From: Spirochaetales bacterium
GTDB taxonomy: Bacteria; Spirochaetota; Spirochaetia; JABEVK01
Direction of reading: 5' to 3'
Assembly: GCA_947478845.1 (NCBI GenBank)
Contig: CANJXC010000011.1
Coordinates: 62,001 to 126,000 of the forward strand
DNA: 64,000 nucleotides
The first letter of the stretch is position 1; the number at the start of each line of letters is the position of its first letter. The position numbers were made by a program, and so were the translations under genes. Positions 61,686-64,000 of the stretch are shown here, piece after piece. The notes under the pieces were generated by a model. The model was given only the letters and a program-made list of their open reading frames with translations. It searched no databases and had not been told where the DNA came from.

Positions 61686-63080
61686 TCAGACCTCCAGTCC
61701 TAAGGATTTCGCGGTGGCCCGCATTTTCTCGTAGGTTTCTTCCAGCTCCCGTTCGGGGTTGGAATCGTAGACCACTCCACCACCGGCCTGGAGGACCATC
61801 GTGTCGCCAACCTTGAGCGCACAGCGAATGGCAATGCAAGTGTCGACGTCGCCGTTGGGGCTGAGGTGACCCACAACCCCAGCATAGAACCGGCGGGGAA
61901 CGGGTTCCAAGCGGTCGATGGTTTCAATGGCGCGAATTTTGGGCGCTCCGCTCACCGTTCCTGCGGGAAAACTAGCCCGCAGGGCATCGATGCCCACCTT
62001 GTCGGCCCTCAGCTTTGCTTCAACGCGGCTCACGATGTGCATCACATGGCTGTAGCGTTCGATGAAATACGAATCGGTCACTTTTACCGACCCGGGGGCC
62101 GCGATCCGCCCTAAGTCGTTGCGGGCTAGGTCGACGAGCATTAGGTGCTCGGCCCGTTCCTTTTTGTCCGCCAGCAGTTCGACCTCGAGGGCCCGGTCTT
62201 CGGCTTCGTTGGCGCCGCGGCGGCGTGTTCCGGCAATCGGGCGGATCTCGGCAAAACCATTTTTGACTTTCACGTGGACTTCGGGTGAGGCACCAAAAAG
62301 CTGGTAACGGCCAAAATCGAGGTAGAACATGTAGGGTGAGGGGTTGGAAGACCTCAGCCTTCTGTAGGCTTCCAACGCAGGCATCTTGGTTTTCACCAGC
62401 ATCCGCCGGCTAGGAACAGCCTGAAGCAAGTTGCCGGCAACGATTTCTGCTTTGACATCCGTCACATTGCTGCGGTAGGTGGCGTTCGCATCGTATTTGG
62501 GAGAGATAAGTTCGGCCGGATAATCGGTTCCCGAGGCATCGAGGGATTTCCAGTTCCCATCGCCAATGTGAGCCTCAACTTCGGCCAACGCCTGAGCAAG
62601 ATCAATGGAACTTTCTTTGTAGTTGAGGCCGACCAGGTAGATCAGATCGGTGTAGTGGTCGTAGATGAGAAACACGTGGCCAAAGAGAAACACCGCGTCG
62701 GGAAGGTTCAGCGGGTCCTCTTTGGGGCGCAGCGCTATGGTGTCGCAAAAACGGCAGAACTCGAAACTAAGGAAGCCCACTCCACCGGCGGGAAAAGGAA
62801 AATCCTGAGCGGGATCGGCGTGTTGGCGGGCGAAATACAGCAGAACGTCTAGGATGTCCCGGTGGGTTGATTGGACACGGAACCGCTTACCGTTTTTTTC
62901 TAGGTAGACCTTCTGTCCGGTCTGACTAACCCGGAAGGCTTCTTGGAGCATAAGGAGGCTATAGCGTTCGCGGCCCTTTTTGTAAGACGACGACTCCAGC
63001 ACGACCTTGGCCCCGAGTTTCATAGCCAAACCATAAGGAGTGTAGCGTTCGCCAGGAATCACCTTGATCACCGTTTCCAC
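61686..63080 (-). CDS. trpE: Anthranilate synthase component I
   Basis: A 464-residue chorismate-utilising enzyme, making anthranilate with ammonia from TrpG. The C-terminal catalytic half carries EIRPIAGTRRRG, EHLMLVDLARNDLGRI, RASFPAGTVSGAPKIRAIE and the GGGVVYDSNPE end. The N-terminal half should hold the tryptophan feedback site; an LESS-like element (VVLESSSYKKGRERYS) is present as in feedback-sensitive enzymes. GTG start at 63080 is set by AAGGAG five nt upstream. It is first in the trp operon, behind a TTGACA promoter and a 20-bp palindrome. Confidence 0.95.
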   Translation of the reverse strand: METVIKVIPGERYTPYGLAMKLGAKVVLESSSYKKGRERYSLLMLQEAFRVSQTGQKVYLEKNGKRFRVQSTHRDILDVLLYFARQHADPAQDFPFPAGGVGFLSFEFCRFCDTIALRPKEDPLNLPDAVFLFGHVFLIYDHYTDLIYLVGLNYKESSIDLAQALAEVEAHIGDGNWKSLDASGTDYPAELISPKYDANATYRSNVTDVKAEIVAGNLLQAVPSRRMLVKTKMPALEAYRRLRSSNPSPYMFYLDFGRYQLFGASPEVHVKVKNGFAEIRPIAGTRRRGANEAEDRALEVELLADKKERAEHLMLVDLARNDLGRIAAPGSVKVTDSYFIERYSHVMHIVSRVEAKLRADKVGIDALRASFPAGTVSGAPKIRAIETIDRLEPVPRRFYAGVVGHLSPNGDVDTCIAIRCALKVGDTMVLQAGGGVVYDSNPERELEETYEKMRATAKSLGLEV

Positions 63081-63090
63081 ATCGACTCCT

Positions 63091-63110
63091 TGTTTCTACG
63101 CATAGAAACA
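63091..63110 (-). promoter_or_regulatory. 20-bp palindrome at the trp operon start: candidate operator
   Basis: TGTTTCTA, four bases, TAGAAACA: a perfect 8-bp inverted repeat. It overlaps the edge of the predicted -10 and the start point of the trpE promoter, the typical place of a repressor site. It does not resemble the E. coli TrpR operator (GTACTAGTT-type). A short RNA hairpin in the leader is the alternative. Confidence 0.55.
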
Positions 63111-63136
63111 TATCGAGGCTCTTATCAGACTGTCAA
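63107..63136 (-). promoter_or_regulatory. trp operon promoter
   Basis: Minus strand: consensus TTGACA (63136-63131), 18 nt, TATGTT (63112-63107). The start falls near 63100, inside the palindrome. The leader to the GTG is only about 20 nt, too short for a classical leader-peptide attenuator. Confidence 0.65.
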
Positions 63137-63150
63137 CCCCGAGCAACACC

Positions 63151-63786
63151 CTATCCGAACACGATCTGACCAAAGCCTTCTGGCTGATGAAACCACACGG
63201 GAGATCCCGGGGCGAGGCCTGACCACGTCGATAGACTGGTCCGTCCTTGGCGGTCGAGGTCGATGCGGTTGAAGGTGGCACGCCACGAATCGCCCCGTTT
63301 GGGATTTTTTCCAAAATCCTTGGCCCAGGGGATGCGCACCTCGACGACGAAGCCGGCGTCATGGCGACGCATTTTCGATTGCGCCGCACTCTTCCAGTGG
63401 TAATCAAAGTGCTTGTACTCCACCGGACCTTCACCCCAGCCCTGAGCCAGGTATTCGAGCAGCACCCCGTTGGCGTTGATCTCCCAGCCAAAGTAAGACC
63501 CCGAGGAATCCGGGCTAACAAAGATCTCAAGACAATCGTCTTCGTAGACTTTGCCTTTGGCCTTGGTTTCTTTCGCGACGATCCAACTGTCTTTGGCCCA
63601 CTGGTGCACATAAAGGTATTTGTCTGACCAGGCTAAGCGGACTTCGGTCAACTGCCGCTCAAAGGTATGGGCGGCCCAAGGGTAATCGAACTCCCGAATC
63701 GCCTGGCACTTCAGGTACACCTCAGGCAAGATATCCGCGCTCAATTCATGGTCTTTCGCCAATCGCAAGACTGTTACTGCTTTCAT
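63151..63786 (-). CDS. Carbohydrate-binding family 9-like domain protein
   Basis: A 211-residue beta-sandwich protein of CBM9 type (DOMON/CBM9-like). Typical features are LTEVRLAWSDKYLYVHQWAKD, the DDCLEIFVSPDSSG metal/sugar strand and FVVEVRIPWAKDFG, followed by WRATFNRIDLDRQGR and WFHQPEGFGQIVFG at the end. No signal peptide is visible, although CBM9 modules are usually secreted with glycosidases. It may therefore act in the cytoplasm or be exported by another route. GGGAG precedes the ATG. It stands between trpE and a divergent tRNA gene. Confidence 0.85.
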   Translation of the reverse strand: MKAVTVLRLAKDHELSADILPEVYLKCQAIREFDYPWAAHTFERQLTEVRLAWSDKYLYVHQWAKDSWIVAKETKAKGKVYEDDCLEIFVSPDSSGSYFGWEINANGVLLEYLAQGWGEGPVEYKHFDYHWKSAAQSKMRRHDAGFVVEVRIPWAKDFGKNPKRGDSWRATFNRIDLDRQGRTSLSTWSGLAPGSPVWFHQPEGFGQIVFG

Positions 63787-63827
63787 ACAGCTCCCAGAAT
63801 ATCATAGCACGAGGCTCCCTCGCAGCC

Positions 63828-63856
63828 TTGCCAACACCCCCCATTTCCGCTATAAA
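63828..63856 (+). promoter_or_regulatory. tRNA-Leu promoter
   Basis: TTGCCA (63828-63833), 17 nt, TATAAA (63851-63856). The start falls close to the 5' end of the tRNA at 63867, as is usual for short stable-RNA leaders. Confidence 0.7.
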
Positions 63857-63866
63857 CACTAGACAA

Positions 63867-63949
63867 GCCAGCCTGGCGAAATGGTAGACGCAGCGGACTC
63901 AAAATCCGCCGGTGGCGACACCGTGAGAGTTCAAGTCTCTCGGCTGGTA
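63867..63949 (+). tRNA. tRNA-Leu (anticodon CAA)
   Basis: An 83-nt class II tRNA. The acceptor stem GCCAGCC pairs with GGCTGGT, with A as discriminator base. The anticodon stem GCGGA/TCCGC encloses CTCAAAA, so the anticodon is CAA (63900-63902), reading UUG. A long variable arm (GGTG GCGA CACC) and a T-arm GAGAG TTCAAGT CTCTC are present. The 3' CCA is not encoded. A promoter and a terminator frame it, so it is a single-gene transcript. Confidence 0.96.
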
Positions 63950-63953
63950 AAAC

Positions 63954-63985
63954 AAAACCCCTTCAACGAGGGGTTTTGCTTTCTC
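63954..63985 (+). terminator. Rho-independent terminator after tRNA-Leu
   Basis: A 9-bp stem AAAACCCCT / AGGGGTTTT with loop TCAACG, followed by GCTTTCTCT. It lies 4 bp after the tRNA. Confidence 0.85.
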
Positions 63986-64000
63986 TATACCAGCCGTCAA

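Overview
The window reads as a chromosomal segment of a motile, saccharolytic, double-membraned bacterium with about 55-60% G+C (by eye). A spirochaete is the best guess. The reasons are the many lipoproteins and PEGA/OmpA/FlgD-type envelope proteins, the isolated ApbE / NusG-II / Gx-transporter genes, methyl-accepting chemotaxis proteins behind flagellar-type (sigma-28) promoters, and a MalEFG-DUF1189 sugar importer. This assignment is inference, because no rRNA or marker gene that fixes the phylum is present. There is no insertion sequence, prophage, CRISPR array or integrase, and no gap above 300 bp without a gene. Genes are packed in operons, often with 4-bp ATGA/GTGA overlaps.

Layout. 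0-6.4 kb: start of a membrane protein leaving the window on the left; a leftward unit of polyprenyl synthetase, rhomboid protease and secreted protein; a rightward unit of rlmE, apbE, a PEGA/TPR protein, a small membrane protein and a BNR-like protein. 6.4-12.5 kb: secreted amidotransferase-like protein, membrane adenylate cyclase, coiled-coil membrane protein, DUF1883 protein, HAD hydrolase, DUF1801 protein. 12.5-17.5 kb: lipoprotein and a copper-resistance block (copA-copZ-csoR plus cupredoxin and HMA-TauE/DsbD-like genes) with a recognisable CsoR operator. 17.6-28.5 kb: hybrid sensor kinase, IMPase-like gene, NusG-II / Gx-transporter / membrane protein / flavodoxin unit, ndk, degenerate esterase lipoprotein, M18 aminopeptidase, mazG, CHASE-PAS kinase. 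28.6-38.6 kb: alpha-glucan block (pullulanase, alpha-amylase, malEFG, DUF1189) whose two outer promoters carry the same AACCGGTT palindrome. 39.4-46.8 kb: a chemosensory operon (MCP, double CheW, hybrid CheA, multi-receiver adenylate cyclase). 46.9-48.1 kb: exported beta-carbonic anhydrase. 48.2-49.5 kb: RhlE-like helicase. 49.5-55 kb: two tandem OmpR-type regulators, a kinase and an Ig/OmpA envelope protein. 55-56.5 kb: second MCP. 56.6-63.1 kb: trpE-GD-CF-B-A with two gene fusions. 63.1-64 kb: CBM9-like protein and tRNA-Leu(CAA) with promoter and terminator.

How the genes work together. The most distinctive unit is the chemosensory operon: a four-gene cassette with overlapping or touching genes that starts at a near-perfect sigma-28 promoter and ends in a class III adenylate cyclase carrying receiver domains. 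It contains no CheY, CheB or CheR, so the likely output is cAMP rather than direct motor switching. A second MCP of very similar sequence lies 8 kb to the right behind another sigma-28-like promoter and may feed the same CheA. The glucan block forms a secretion-digestion-import route: exported pullulanase and amylase cut alpha-glucans, and MalEFG takes up the maltodextrins. No MalK ATPase is present, so it must be encoded elsewhere.
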